Shown here piece after piece: positions 32,635 through 44,331 of a stretch of 64,000 nucleotides of DNA. Below the pieces are notes generated by a model, which was not told the origin of the DNA, searched no databases, and saw nothing but the letters and a program-made list of their open reading frames with translations. Positions within the stretch are counted from its first letter, which is position 1; every line of letters begins with the position of its first letter. A program made the translations under genes and the position numbers. Origin of the DNA: Platanthera guangdongensis. Taxonomy: Eukaryota > Streptophyta > Magnoliopsida > Asparagales > Orchidaceae. The stretch lies in the NCBI GenBank assembly GCA_039583875.1, contig CM077162.1, positions 109,773,808-109,837,807 of the forward strand, read 5' to 3'.

Positions 32635-33500
32635 CACAAGAGATTAGCACATATTAATTTCAAAACAAAAAACATGTTATTTGTCTAAGGACATATTAAT
32701 TTCAAAATTTAGAGCATCTTCCCTATCACGCGTGTCAAATGGGAAAGCAGGCAAGGGCTACCTTCAAGGGTATTGCTAAATGGATTCTTCGAGAAGTTTA
32801 TATTTACTTCATATGGACTTATTCTATCCTATATCAATTCACAATTTAGGATGTAAGGTCCACACGTTAGTAATTATTGATGACTACTCTCGATTTACTT
32901 GGGTCTTCTTTCTGAAACACAAGTCAGACACATTTGACATATTCACTAAATTTGTTCGGCAAATTCAGAACGAATTGAACTGTTCAATGTCAAAATCAGA
33001 AGTGATCATGTAACAGAATTTGAGAACTGGCGCCATGATAGAATTCTATGAAAGTCAAGAATATTTCATGAGTTTTTCTCACCACATACTCCACAATAAA
33101 ATGGATTTGCTGAGAGAAGGAATAGAACCCTAATTGAAGAATGTACAAATATGTTGAATGACGCGTCACTTCAGGAGTACTTCTGGGCTGGAGCAGTCAA
33201 CACAGCTTGCCACGTGCAAAATAGAGATCTTATCAACAAAAGCTATCGCATAATGCCCTATGAACTGTTGAAGGGAAGAAAACTGACAGTGTCCTACTTT
33301 AGGATCTTTGGAAGTAAATGTTTCGTACTTAATAATGGGAAATATTACCACACAAAGTTTAGTGAAAAAAATGTTTTGAAGGTATTTTTTTAGGATATAG
33401 TAGTCATAGTAGAGCATATAGGATTTTTAATAAGAAACCCTGGTGGTAGAAGAGCCAATGAATGTTGAATTTGATGAGACAAGCCTACACCAAAGCTACA
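32635..33500 (+). pseudogene. Copia integrase, broken
   Basis: HKRLAHINFKTKNM (from about 32630, after a stop at an expected Trp) is the integrase zinc region. The core includes VIIDDYSRFTWVFFLKHKSDTF (about 32870-32940). After a stop near 33012 and frame changes, NRTLIEECTNMLND, YFWAGAVNTACHVQNR and PYELLKGRKLTVSYFRIFG complete the core end. It ends near MNVEFDETSLHQSY at about 33500, where a truncated LTR begins. The RT N-terminal half that should follow is absent. Confidence 0.8.
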
Positions 33501-33524
33501 ACGCTACAAAAAAAACGTTATGAG

Positions 33525-33913
33525 ACCGACTGAGACAGTTTAAGCCTAAGGAGAAATAGGCTGACCATGTGCCTAAGTCCACAGGCGTTGAGCTTCGTGT
33601 ACTCACTTAACGCCATACAACATTAATCATTGAGTATGACTTAGTCAGTCAAAGCCATAGAAATTCTGTGTAGAATTTTGACTAAGTCCACAGGCATTAA
33701 GTGAATCTTACTCACTCAACACCATGAGACAAAAAATCTGTCTAAGTGGTTACGCATTGAGTGTTGCTCACTCACTTAATGTCATTCGACAAAATCTGTC
33801 CATGTAGTTAGGCATTGGGTGATGCTTACTCACTCAATCTCAAGGGGAAATAGCATTGACTGAATCATAGTCAGTTAGAGCCACTGTGTTTTTAGACACA
33901 AAAAATTGGGTAA
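33525..33913 (+). repeat. SIRE-type LTR, 5'-truncated, left part
   Basis: The sequence equals the middle of the SIRE-type LTR at 61799-63571, starting at the block CTGAGACA near 62152. It is filled with GCATTGAGTGA / TCACTCAATGC dyads. The first third of the LTR is missing. A complete chromovirus interrupts it at 33914, and it resumes at 41265. Confidence 0.7.
33909..33913. repeat. Target-site duplication, left copy (GGTAA)
   Basis: GGTAA abuts the left LTR; an identical GGTAA abuts the right LTR at 41260-41264. Confidence 0.85.
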
Positions 33914-35079
33914 TGGTGTAGGGCTGTACGTGACACGGACGTGCTTACGCTAACGGAAGCTTACCCATCACAGAACATAAAAAAATAAAGAGAGTGCTCC
34001 GACCAAAAGCGAACGTAAAGGGGTCGCTTGTCTCTCAAAAATACGGGACTTGATACCACATCCTTAGGACCTAATTCTCCAACAAGCACATAACTCGCTC
34101 TTAGCCGGAATCGATACCACGTCCTTAGGACCTACCTCTCCAACAAGAACACACCTCACCGCACCTACACAAGCATCTATTCTTTTCACTATAAGCCGTC
34201 AATCGCAGCAATAATATATTTAGGAGCGGCGGTAAACGATAAAGAGCGATCAAGAACAAGTTGAGATTAACTCCCCTGTTAGCACAAAGTGTGCCCAAAC
34301 TTGGAGAACAATTCAAGGCTAGGCCTAGTTTGTTCTCCAACGGATCTTCCCAATCCGGATAATAAGAGGATCAATAACAACGTTTCGATTCAGATTTTTG
34401 CACGTGGAAAACACTTTAAAATCGCAGAAAATACGGTTGTATAACCTCCACAAAATCTCACAGCAAGAAACACAAAGAAAGGAAGGAGATTACCCAACCA
34501 AGAAGATGATCACACAAGATTTGTTGGAGAATCACTCTCTCCACGGTTCCACCGGTTTCACACCGAATAGGGCTGCTTCCTTCTTCCACGGAGTCGCACC
34601 GATAAAAGCCACGCTAGAGTCGCAACGAACGGGGATGGAGGAGGCAAGGTTTGGCTTCACACCAAGGGGGTGGGCAGCTATTGGATTCTCTCCATGGTGG
34701 CCGAAATTCTCAAGGGAGTTTTGGTTTTCTTTTCCAATCCTTTAACTCCTCATAATAGCCTCCTTTAAATAGGAGTTACAAAAGAGATCCAACCGTCCAT
34801 GATGGAGATGAAATCTCATCCATCCGGGCGGTTAAATACACACCAAATGTTTAGTAGCACACCAACATGAAAATAAAAATTAATACAAGCCATATTTTTA
34901 AAAGCAATTAAAATAAAACTAATTAAAACTTTTAAGCAAGCTTTGCGCGCCGCGGACGGAGGTTGTATCGCAGCTTTCCATTAGCGTCCGTGGCGTTGTC
35001 ATGACGTCGCAAATCTTTAAATTGTTGCGCCACGGCAACCGGGTTATCATCAGGAAGTGTTGGAGGGGCCGCACCATCA
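33914..35079 (-). repeat. 3' LTR of the complete chromovirus
   Basis: Minus-strand start TGATGGTGCGGCC at 35079, end CCCTACACCA at 33914. Bases 35079-34932 still encode the last 49 codons of pol (stop included). A TATA-like TATTTAAAGGAGG is near 34762-34772. A stretch with repeated CCTTAGGACCTA (34060-34130) lies in U5. Confidence 0.9.
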
Positions 35080-38000
35080 ATCCTCCCCCACTCAAAATCT
35101 CGCATCTCCGAGGCGTAGTCCGAGAGAAAGCGGCGGAGAAGCTCGGCATCCAAACGTTGAAGCTCTGTTGCGAGTACCCATGAGTCGTTCGAAGGTGGGC
35201 GGTCATGCCAACGGATGAGGAAGCGGTAGGTAGCACCGTCTGGAGTAGTAAGTGGCTCAGCAGCTAGTATCATATCTAGATGGAGAAACATCTTGGGAAA
35301 CCTAGGAAACATGTCAGCAGTAGGAAAAAAAGAAGTCAACGTACCATCCGATGTTATACCTGCGGGGACCGAAGGAGAGAGATCATCCGAACTACCACTC
35401 CCCAACCCATTAGAAATTTTAGTGGAGGGAGAAGACGATAAAGAAACCAACTCTTGTGGAGGCGCAACAAACAACATCAAATCCGAGACATTAAAAATAG
35501 GGGAGATACCTCATTCAGCGGGCAAATACAATACGAAAGTGTTGTCACCTAGCTTCTTTATAATCTGAAAAGGACTGGCGCGCTTTGGAGCTAACTTTTT
35601 AACGGTGCCAGTTGACATTCGTTCGGGAACTAACCGTACTAAAACCAGATCGCCGACTTTAAAGTGTGACACCCTCCTATGTAGATTAGCGTGCGCTTGA
35701 TAAGACTCATATTGAGCAGTCAAGTGAGCTCGTATAAGTGCATGTAAGTCGTGAATATGTTGGGCGAAGAATTGTGCAAACTGACTTGTTTTGTATGTGG
35801 GAGGTAAGGGGACCAAGTCAAGTGGCACAAGGGCCTTATACCCGTGAACAATTTCATTCGGAGACATACCCGTGGACCGATTTTTAGAATTATTGTAAGC
35901 CAGTTGTGCATGTGGAAGAAGTAAATCCCAAGTGCCTTTATGATCACTCACTAGACTTCTAAGAAGATTTCCTAGGCTCCGATTGACTACTTCCGTCTGG
36001 CCATCAGTTTGTGGATGATAAGCCGTGAAGAATAATAATTTTGTTCCCATAAGAACCCACAAGGTTTTCCAAAAGTAGCTAGTGAACTTGACGTCCCTAT
36101 CCGAGACAATAGTCTTCGGAACTCCACGGTGACTAACGACATCCTTAAAATACAGTTTCGCAATGTGAGAAGCGTCATTGGTCTTACTACATGGGAGGAA
36201 GTACGCCATCTTGGAGAACCTATCCACAACAACGAGTATAGAATCATGACGTCGAAGGGTGGGGGGAAGGCCTAATACGAAGTCCATGCTCACGTCTTCC
36301 CACGGAACAGACGGAATAGGTAGAGGGGTGTATAAACCTACATTGGACTTAGTACCCTTTGAAACTTGACACGTACAACAACTGCTCACTACTTTCCCAA
36401 CCATCGCCGTTAGTTTAGGCCAAAAGAACTTCTCCTCTACGAGCGTAATCGTTTTGTCTCTTCCAAAGTGACCACTCAAGCCACCACTATGTAACTCCCA
36501 AATGATGTGGAGTCGCAAAGAGGAGTGAGGGATACACAATTTTCCATGTTTGAATAAATATCCGTCTCTAAGTGAAAAGGCTGTGATGGTCGCGGGAGAG
36601 CTATCCTGGGCAGATAAGTATGGCTCCTGAAAATCAGGGCATGTGGCGTATTCATCCTTTATGTGCTCGAACCTAACCACGTGGACTTGCATGGAGGAAA
36701 GTAAGAGGGTGAGGCGACTGAGTGCATCGACAACTCGATTGTCGGACCCCTTAAGGTGCTTGAGAGTAAATGTGTATTCTTGCAAGAAGGATACCCATTT
36801 AGCGTGGCGCAGGCTGATTTTGTGCTGACCATTGATGAATCGTAAAGCTTCATGACCAGAGAGGATCACGAACTCCTTATGAAGGAGATAGTGCCTCCAA
36901 TGATGCAAACATCTAATGACCGCGTAAAACTCCGTATCGTAATTGGAATAATTTAATTTAGCACCCGCTAACTTCTCACTAAAATAACTAACCGGGCGAC
37001 CCTCGTGACTCAAGACACCTCCAATCCCAACGCCAGATGCATCACAAGTAAGCTCGAAGACCTTGGTGAAGTCTGGGAGACGTAACACCGGTGCTTCGGT
37101 CATAAGCTCCTTAATACGATGGAATGCAAACGTGGCAGATTTGGACCATGTGAATTCACCTTTCTTCATGCAGTCCGTAATGGGTGCCATAATACTACTA
37201 AAATCGCGTATGAAACGACGATAAAAGGTAGCTAACCCGTGGAAACTACGCACCTCACGAAGGCTAGTGGGCTCGGGCTAGTCTCTAATCACTTGAACCT
37301 TTCCTGGGTCAACACGAATTCCTTCGGAGCCAACTATGTAACCTAAGAATTCAACCTTTGAAACATAAAACGTGCATTTCTTAAGATTTAGATATAAGGT
37401 TTCAGTCCTTAAGGTGGAGAGGACTACTTTGATGTGGGAGAGTTGTTCGGCGGGGGAGGTACTAAAGACTAGGATGTCGCCGAAGTATACTACAACAAAC
37501 TTCCCCATATATGGCCTAAAGATGTGCGTCATCATCCGGGAGAAGGTGCTGGGGGCATTGGATAACCCAAAGGAAATCACAAGCCATTCATACAACCCGT
37601 CCTTAGACTTGAACGTCGTCTTCCACTCATCCCCCTCTCGGATCCTAATCTGGTGGTAACCACTCTATAAGCCCAATTTTGAGAAGATAGTGGCACCCGA
37701 TAGGACATCCAAGAGATCATCTAGTCACGGAATTGGAAACCTATATTTTATAGTAATTTTGTTGAGAGCTCGTCTATCAACACACATGCGCCAGGTGTCA
37801 TCCTTCTTAGGGGCAAGAAGAGCGGGGACAGCACATGGGCTCATACTCGTCCTAATAAATCCCTTATTTAGCAAATCCTCTATCTGGGTTTGTAACTCTT
37901 TGTGGGCAGTAGGATTAAGCCTATAGTGTGGTTGATTGGGTAAGGACGATCCGGGGATAAGGTCTATTGCGTGTTGTATATCTCTAAGCAGTGGTAACGA

Positions 38001-39811
38001 CGAAGGCAACTCTTCCGGGTATACATCCCTAAACACATCCAACAATACCCGTAGCTCTCGGGGTAAATCTTCCAACACGCCACTACCAGTCTTTGCACTC
38101 AGGAGAACGAGAGCGTACATTCTACCCCCAATGAAGGGATCCTTCACAAATTTCTTCCTACCAACTAAACTCAACGCTTTCCTCTCTACTGGGACGGTGG
38201 TATCCTTAGCCAACACTACCAGCTCTTTTGGCATAGTCGGTCTCAAGGTGACGATCTTGCCATTGAATTTGAACTCATAAGTGTTTGCAAGACCATAGTG
38301 CGTCACATCACGGTCGTATAGCCAAGGGCGGCCTAATAACACATGACAAACGTCCATCGGTAGGACGTCGCACCAAACCTCATCCGTGTAGGATTTGAAA
38401 GACAGGGGGACTAGACATCGTTCGGTAACCTTAATAGTAACCTTAATAATCCAAGCGTTCGTGTAGGGGGTCGGGTGTGGCTCGGCAGTCAAGGACATAC
38501 GCTTAACAACGTTCTCAGAAACGACGTTTACGCAACTACCACCATCGATAACTAATTTGCAAAGTTTTTCTCCACTCTTAAAGATCAGGGAAAATATGCT
38601 CGTCCTCTTCCAGTTGTCTACGGGACGAGGAGTGGTCATAATGCAACGCATCACCATAAGGCGGTGATCGTCCTCCAAGTCACTAGGGACTCCTTCGGGG
38701 TCGCTCTCCTCTTCGGCCTCATAGACATAATCGTCAGGGTCGGTAGAGGACTCTAACAAGGCTATGGCATTCGTCTTAGTGGGGCATTCGTAGGCATAGC
38801 GGCCTTGAACGCCGCATGAGTAACAAGTGGTGTTAGCCTTGCTAACCTTTCCAACGGGGATACGCTCACTAGCGAGGTTCTTGGTATTTCTAGCGGTGAT
38901 CACTACGGATTTCGACTCAGAGGATCTAAATTTGCGCTTATCAGGAAATTTGGAAGAAGATGCCCCGGCGGTGGACTTATTCTTCGTATTAGAATAATGG
39001 GAGTGAGCCTTAGATGTTAGGTGCCTTTCAATGTCCAAGGCGGCATTGAAAGTAGTATTCAAGTCCATATGACCGTAACGCAAGAGTTTCCGTTGAATGT
39101 CGTGGTGAAGTCCCTTTCGAAATCTAGATAAAGTGACTTCGGGGAGCTCTCGAAGGCCACATCTTACCATACGGTCCATAAGTTCTCCCATATAGTCTGC
39201 AACAGACATTGAGCCTTGCGAAGAGTGGCAAGCTCGTCGAACATCTGCGTCCGATGGTACGCGGGAACGTACTGATCGGTCAGCAGGTTCTTCATCATAG
39301 CCCATCCAATGAGTGGGACCCCGTGCCCAGCTCCTAACCTACGTTCTTCATTCAGCCAATAAGTTTTGGCACGTCCCGTTAATTTCATCCTAGCAACTTG
39401 AACCTTTTGGGGGTCCGTGAGGTTGTGCCATTCGAAATAGCACTCCATGTCTATAGCCCAATCGAGGAAGATCTGGGGATCTCCCATGCCATCATAGGTG
39501 GGGGCATTTATCTTGATGGACCTCGTGATATCAAATCCTCGCTCGGGGAGGGGTTCTCGAGGGGGCACATGGGGAGAGTTTCCCTCATAATCCGAGTCAA
39601 AGTTCGGTTCGTGCCGGTTGGGCTGCCCAACATTAACGGGAGGTGGGGGTGGCCTTTCCTGATTTTCTAGGATCCGGGCTAAGACGTTCCTAAGCTCAGC
39701 CATTTCGGAACGAAGACCCGCTATAGCCTCAGTGTTGGGATCACCATGCTCATTCGCAGCCATCCTAGACGTAGACAGGGTTGTGTACTCCGTTCCTAGC
39801 CAAGTGCGCAT
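34932..39811 (-). pseudogene. Chromovirus gag-pol, five or more disabling changes
   Basis: Gag begins near 39811 (PTYDGMGDPQIFLDWAIDME, WLNEERR). A one-base frameshift near 39216 moves the frame, which then stays open in register to 34932. The zinc knuckle reads CYSCGVQGRYAYEC, with Arg for His. Protease IDGGSCVNVVSE, RT VDRRALNKITIKY, RNase H ELTCDASGVGIGG, integrase SMDFVLGLPP, SDRDVKFTS, QTEVVNRSL, chromodomain YRFLIRWHDRPPSNDSW, tail LRYNLRPRRAKLA. Stops at 37725, about 37665, 37278 and 35511; two replace Trp. The RT catalytic YFDD reads YFGD (37479-37481). The last 49 codons, stop included, lie in the 3' LTR. Lineage is assigned by recall only. Confidence 0.88.
35080..35093 (-). promoter_or_regulatory. 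Polypurine tract embedded in pol codons
   Basis: GAGTGGGGGAGGAT on the minus strand encodes E-W-G-R-I and directly precedes the LTR start TGATGG. The conserved peptide and the priming site are the same bases. Confidence 0.8.
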
Positions 39812-40075
39812 TCAGGTTTGGGAGACCCCGGGCAAGATGAATTTTCCTAGGGTTGAAGCTATACTGGAAATGGAATATTTTTAGATATTCCCAGTGGGAG
39901 TAAGGCGTAGATCATTAAAAAATTTTGTTTTTCAGATTTCGCATAAAATTACAGATTTTAGACCGTTATTGGCAGACCACAAATTTGTTTTTTTGATTTT
40001 TTTTGTTTTTGTCTAACATTTGATGGACCGACAAGGAACGCAACGAGTATGTTTGCAACGTAGAAGTTGAAATGA

Positions 40076-40090
40076 CCTGCTTTGATACCA
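40076..40090 (-). promoter_or_regulatory. Primer-binding site of the complete chromovirus
   Basis: TGGTATCAAAGCAGG on the minus strand, three bases after the LTR end (ACACCA), a close match to the initiator tRNA-Met site TGGTATCAGAGC. Confidence 0.85.
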
Positions 40091-40093
40091 AAT

Positions 40094-41259
40094 TGGTGTA
40101 GGGGTGTACGTGACACGGACGTGCTTACGCTAACGGAAGCTTACCCATCACAGAACATAAAAAAAATAAATAGAGTGCTCCGACCAAAAGCGAACGTAAA
40201 GGGGTCGGTTGGCTCTCAAAAATACGGGACTCGATACCACGTCCTTAGGACCTAACTCTCCAACAAGCACACAACTCGCTCTTAGCCGGACTCGATACCA
40301 CGTCCTTAGGACCTACCTCTCCAACAAGCACACACCTCACCGCACCTACACAAGCATCTATTCTTTTCACTATAAGCCGTCAATCACAGCAATAATATAT
40401 TTAGGAGCGGCGGTAAACGATAAAGAGCGATCAAGAACAAGTTGACATGAACTCCCTTGTTAGCACAAAGTGTGCCCAAACTTGGAGAACAAGTCAAGGC
40501 TAGGCATAGTTTGTTCTCCAACGGATCTTCCCAATCCGGATAACAAGAGGATCAATAACAACGTTTCGATTAAGATTTTTGCAAGCGGAAAACACTTTAA
40601 AATCGCAGAAAAGACGGTTGTATAACCTCCACAAAATCTCACAGCAAGAAACACAAAGAAAGGAAGGATATTACCTAACCAAGAAGATGATCACACAAGA
40701 TTTGTGGGAGAATCACTCTCTCCACAGTTCCACCGTTTCACACCGAATGGGGTTGCTTCCTTCTTCCACGGAGTCGCACCGATAGAAGCCACGCCGGAGT
40801 CGCACCGAACGGGGATGGAGGAGGCAAGGTTTGGCTTCACACCAAGGGAGTGGGCAGCTATTGGATTCTCTCCATGGTGGCCGAAATTCTCAAGGGAGTT
40901 TAGGTTTTCTTTTCCAATCCTTTAACTCCTCATAATAGCCTCCTTTAAATAGGAGTTACAAAAGAGATCCAACCGTCCATGATGGAGATGAAATCTCATC
41001 CATCCGGGCGGTTAAATACACACCAAATGTTTAGTAGCACACCAACATGAAAATAAAAATTAATACAAGTCATATTTTTAAAAGCAATTAAAATAAAACT
41101 AATTAAAACTTTTAAGCAAGCTTTGCGCGCCGCGGACGGAGGTTGTATCGCAGCTTTCCGTTAGCATCCGTGGCGTTGTCATGACGTCGCAAATCTTTAA
41201 ATTGTTGCGCCGAGGCAACCGGGTCATCATCAGGAAGTGTTGGAGGGGCCGCGCCATCA
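40094..41259 (-). repeat. 5' LTR of the complete chromovirus
   Basis: Same length and content as the 3' LTR (33914-35079). It also contains the pol tail codons (41259-41112), which are not translated with pol here. Confidence 0.9.
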
Positions 41260-41264
41260 GGTAA
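41260..41264. repeat. Target-site duplication, right copy (GGTAA)
   Basis: Identical to 33909-33913. Confidence 0.85.
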
Positions 41265-42954
41265 GTCCAAAAGCGTTGAGTGTAGCTTCCTCACTCAATG
41301 CCAGATAACAGAAGAAAATCTGTTAAGTAGTTTGTCATAGAGTGAAGCTTACTCACTCAATGCCAAGTAGTAGAAAACTGCTTAAGTGCTTTGGCGTTGT
41401 GTGATGAATGTTCACTCAACGCCTAAGAAGCACAAATATTTACTAAGGAAAAAAGTGTTTAGTGATGAAGACACACTCAACGCTCTCAACGCCTTGTGGC
41501 AGAAAAGTGGGCCAAGGAAAAAAGAATTGAGTGGACTCAACACTCTCAATGCCAAACATACATAAAAGGCTGAAAAAAAAACTAAGGAAAAAAGCATTGA
41601 GTGAGGCATGTTCACTCAACACTCTCAACGCCTAGACAGACATAATTTTGCCTAAGTATTTTGGTGTTGAGTGGTGCTTCCTCACTCAACTCCTACACTA
41701 CTGATGCTTGATTTTGGTTAAGCCCATACCTATTGATGTCAGCGAAGTCAACAAAGTCAAAAAAAATTCAAATGTTACGAGAATGCTTCTGGAGGTGCTG
41801 GTGGCCAGCTGTCATGATTTTCTACACTAAGAAAGAGATTTTTCATTCTTTATTGTTGGGGCCCACACAAAGCAAAGAGCTGTTGAATCAGCCATCAATG
41901 GAAAGAAGGTTGTTGAGTGGCGTAATCACAGCCACCAATCCTGGTTGTGGTCCCACTGCTTAATTGGCCGTTGATCGACAAATAATAAGAAGGAAGATAT
42001 CGACCATGGAGAGAATCAATCGTTTTTCTTTCTAGGTTTTCTGAACACAAAAGTGCGGCCGAACTTCATCTTATTTGTCGTCTTTCTTGTCGAGCCTGAA
42101 GAAGTTGTTCAACACAGAAATCTTGGAAGAGGAAAGAGATAGCTGAGCAATCATCATCTGCGATAAAAGGTTCAGAAGCAAATTCTAAGGACTCAAATCA
42201 TACAAGCTCTCCAAGAGAAGGTTGCTGATTGAAGAAGAATCTAACTGTCAACTCCATTGTCTTCATCAACAGAAGCTTGGACTGATATTTACTAAGTCCA
42301 AGAAGAGATGGACAAAGAGTACTTACTCTGGTGTCAATTCAAAACAAACACCTTTAATTCATTTTGTAGGATCTCGTCTAGGATATAAGTTATAAGCCTT
42401 TCTTTATATGGCTGAGTGGTAGGATTCAGTGTTGAGCCTGAGGTTGTAAACCTGATTTATAAAGGATGAGTGGTAGGATTCAGTGAGGAATCTGAGTGAG
42501 TAAGCACGTATTATAAAGTCCGAGTGGAGGATCCTTTTTGGATCTGAGTGTAGGGCTGACCACCTAACCTAAGTGGTAGGGTCGTTGGCCTGAGATATGT
42601 GGTTGTTTGGCCACTGAGTTGTAGGGTCTTGTGCCTGAGGTGTAAGTCTTGGAGGAGACTAAGAGGTCCTGCTGGATCAAGTTGTAAGCTCATAAGGAGC
42701 CAAGGTTTTGGGGAAGAGCCTGGAATAACACATAGTTAGAAAGGCGCAGAGGGACAGTGGACGTAGCCAAGATTGGGGAACCACTATAAACAGCTGTGTC
42801 GTCTGTGATTAATCTTGAAAGCTACAAATAACCTAATCACTAGGAATAGCAATCGGGTAATAGTCTAAAAGTTTTAAAGAGAATGACCAAAAACCTATTC
42901 AACCCCCCCCCCCCCCCTCTAGATGTTTAGTTAACCATGAAAACAATACATTTA
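41265..42954 (+). repeat. SIRE-type LTR, right part
   Basis: Continues the LTR begun at 33525. Hairpin units run to about 41700, then the conserved block GTCAGCGAAGTCAACAAAGT, a decayed TATA region near 41980, GAGTGGTAGGATTC-type short repeats (42410-42700), GGGGAACCACTATAAACAGC, and the end ACCTATTCAACCCCCC with a run of 15 C (42903-42917). The end near 42954 is set by alignment with the ends at 56516 and 63571. Confidence 0.75.
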
Positions 42955-42959
42955 GGAAG

Positions 42960-43391
42960 TAAAAAAGCAAGATTCTGCTAGTGCAAATCTATGTCAAAGA
43001 TATTATTTTTGGCTCTACAGAAGATAAACTTCGCAAGAATTTCTCCAAACTTATGCAAGGGAAGTTTGAAATTAGCAGTATGGGAGAGCTGATGTATTTC
43101 TTAGGACTTCAGGAGATGCAACCTGAAGATGTAATTTTAATCTCTCAGACAAATTTCACCAAAGAGTTGCTAAAGAAATTTGGAATGGAGAACGCAACCT
43201 CTATGAGGACTCCAATGGATTCAACTGTGTCTTTGGACAAGGATGAGAAAGGGATACCTTTTGGTGAAACTAAGCATAGAAGTATAATTGGATCCTTGCT
43301 CTACCTCACTACCAGTAGACTCGACATAATTTTTTCAACATGTGTCTGCGCTAGATTTCAGGAGAACTCTAAGGAATATTATTGTGAGAAA
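42960..43391 (+). pseudogene. Copia reverse transcriptase C-terminal fragment
   Basis: Matches the end of a copia RT: LLVQIYVKDIIFGSTEDKL, MGELMYFLGLQ, FTKELLKKFGMENA, MRTPMDS, SIIGSLLYLTTSRLDI, CVCARFQEN. The catalytic YVDD reads YVKD, so the first Asp is lost. It is probably the remainder of the copia element whose gag and integrase lie at 30417-33500. About 300 residues of RT are missing between them. It is cut at 43391 by another copia LTR. Confidence 0.8.
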
Positions 43392-43925
43392 TGAGCGAGA
43401 AGACGCCAAAAAATAAAAAAATCACAAATTTTATTGCTCCAAAAAGATAGTTATTATATAGGTATGCACCCATATTTATATTAAACAAGGAAGATGAGAG
43501 AATACAATAAGAGATGTGGGACTAAATATGAATCTGCCACTCCTATCCGCCTGACTGCCAGCTAACCGCCTGTTCGCTAGCTAACCGCCGGACTCCTCCA
43601 GCTAACTGCTAGTTCTCCTGCTAGCCTCCAATCGCCAACACTAGAAGCCTGACCATAGGAGCAGTTAATTGTCCAAACCATAGTTGCGGGAAGCCCTCAT
43701 ACTGCAACTGCTAAGATAAGCCATCAAACCACTAGACAGCTGGACTAACCGCCAAACTACCTGAATATCTAGCCGCCCGACTAGAATGTCAGACCGCAAT
43801 TGCCGGAAGCCCTTGGACTGCAACTACTAAGATAAGCCATCAGATCACCAGACCTCTGGACTGACCGCTAGACCGCCCGGATAGCTAGTTGCCCTACTAA
43901 ACTGTCAGACCATCGAGCCCTAACA
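43392..43925 (-). repeat. 3' LTR of a second copia element, minus strand
   Basis: Minus-strand start TGTTAGGGCTC at 43925 follows a GAGGGGGAG polypurine tract. The end CTCGCTCA lies at 43392. The LTR is 534 bases and contains a TATTATATAGGTATGC promoter-like region and a duplication at 43680-43905. Confidence 0.75.
43680..43905 (-). repeat. Tandem duplication of about 110 bp in the copia LTR
   Basis: Both copies contain GGAAGCCC, CTGCAACT, CTAAGATAAGCCATCA, a short AGAC segment, GACCGCCAGAC-like words and CTGTCAGACC-like words. The surrounding LTR is also rich in CTAACCGCC-type words. Confidence 0.65.
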
Positions 43926-44331
43926 CTCCCCCTCAAGCTGGAGCGTATATATCAGTCTTGCCCAGCTTGCTGCAAAATCTGAAGAGGAAACTGGTTTTGT
44001 AAGGAAGTCTGCCAGTTCTCTTTCTGAGGTAACAAATGGAGTGTAGATCTGATTCTTCAAAATCTCTTCTCTGATAAAGTTACAATCCACCTCTATGTGC
44101 TTCATTCTCTCATGGAACACATGATTCCTGTAGATGTATATAGTTGTCTTATTATCACAGAACATTGCTAGAGGATGATCATAAACTTCCCCAAAGTCAA
44201 GCATTAGTGTCTGTAACCACTTCAGCTCGCATGTAGTAAGGGTCATGCCCCTATACTCTACTTCTGCACTTGACTTGGACACTACATCCTGCTTCTTGCC
44301 CTTCTAGCTAACCAGATTTCATCCAATAATG
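43926..44331 (-). pseudogene. Copia RNase H fragment
   Basis: KKQDVVSKSSAEVEYRGM, LTTCELKWLQTLM, FCDNKTTIYI, NHVFHERMKHIEVDC, FIREEILKNQI and ELADFLTKPV are the standard copia RNase H motifs. The frame ends LQLEGEC, where the usual GGVL-type end overlaps the polypurine tract (43926-43936). Unlike the fragment at 42960-43391 it is on the minus strand, so it belongs to a different element. It is cut at its N-terminal side by the Tat-type LTR at 44332. Confidence 0.85.

Larger units (their letters stand above)
33914..41259 (-). mobile_element. Complete chromovirus (CRM/Galadriel-like), minus strand, 7.35 kb
   Basis: Minus-strand order: 5' LTR (41259-40094), primer-binding site, gag, zinc knuckle, protease, RT, RNase H, integrase, chromodomain, polypurine tract, 3' LTR (35079-33914). 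Both LTRs are 1166 bases and differ at only a few percent by eye. Perfect GGTAA duplications flank it. It lies in a SIRE-type LTR. The coding frame is disabled by a frameshift, several stops and a lost catalytic Asp in RT. Confidence 0.92.
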
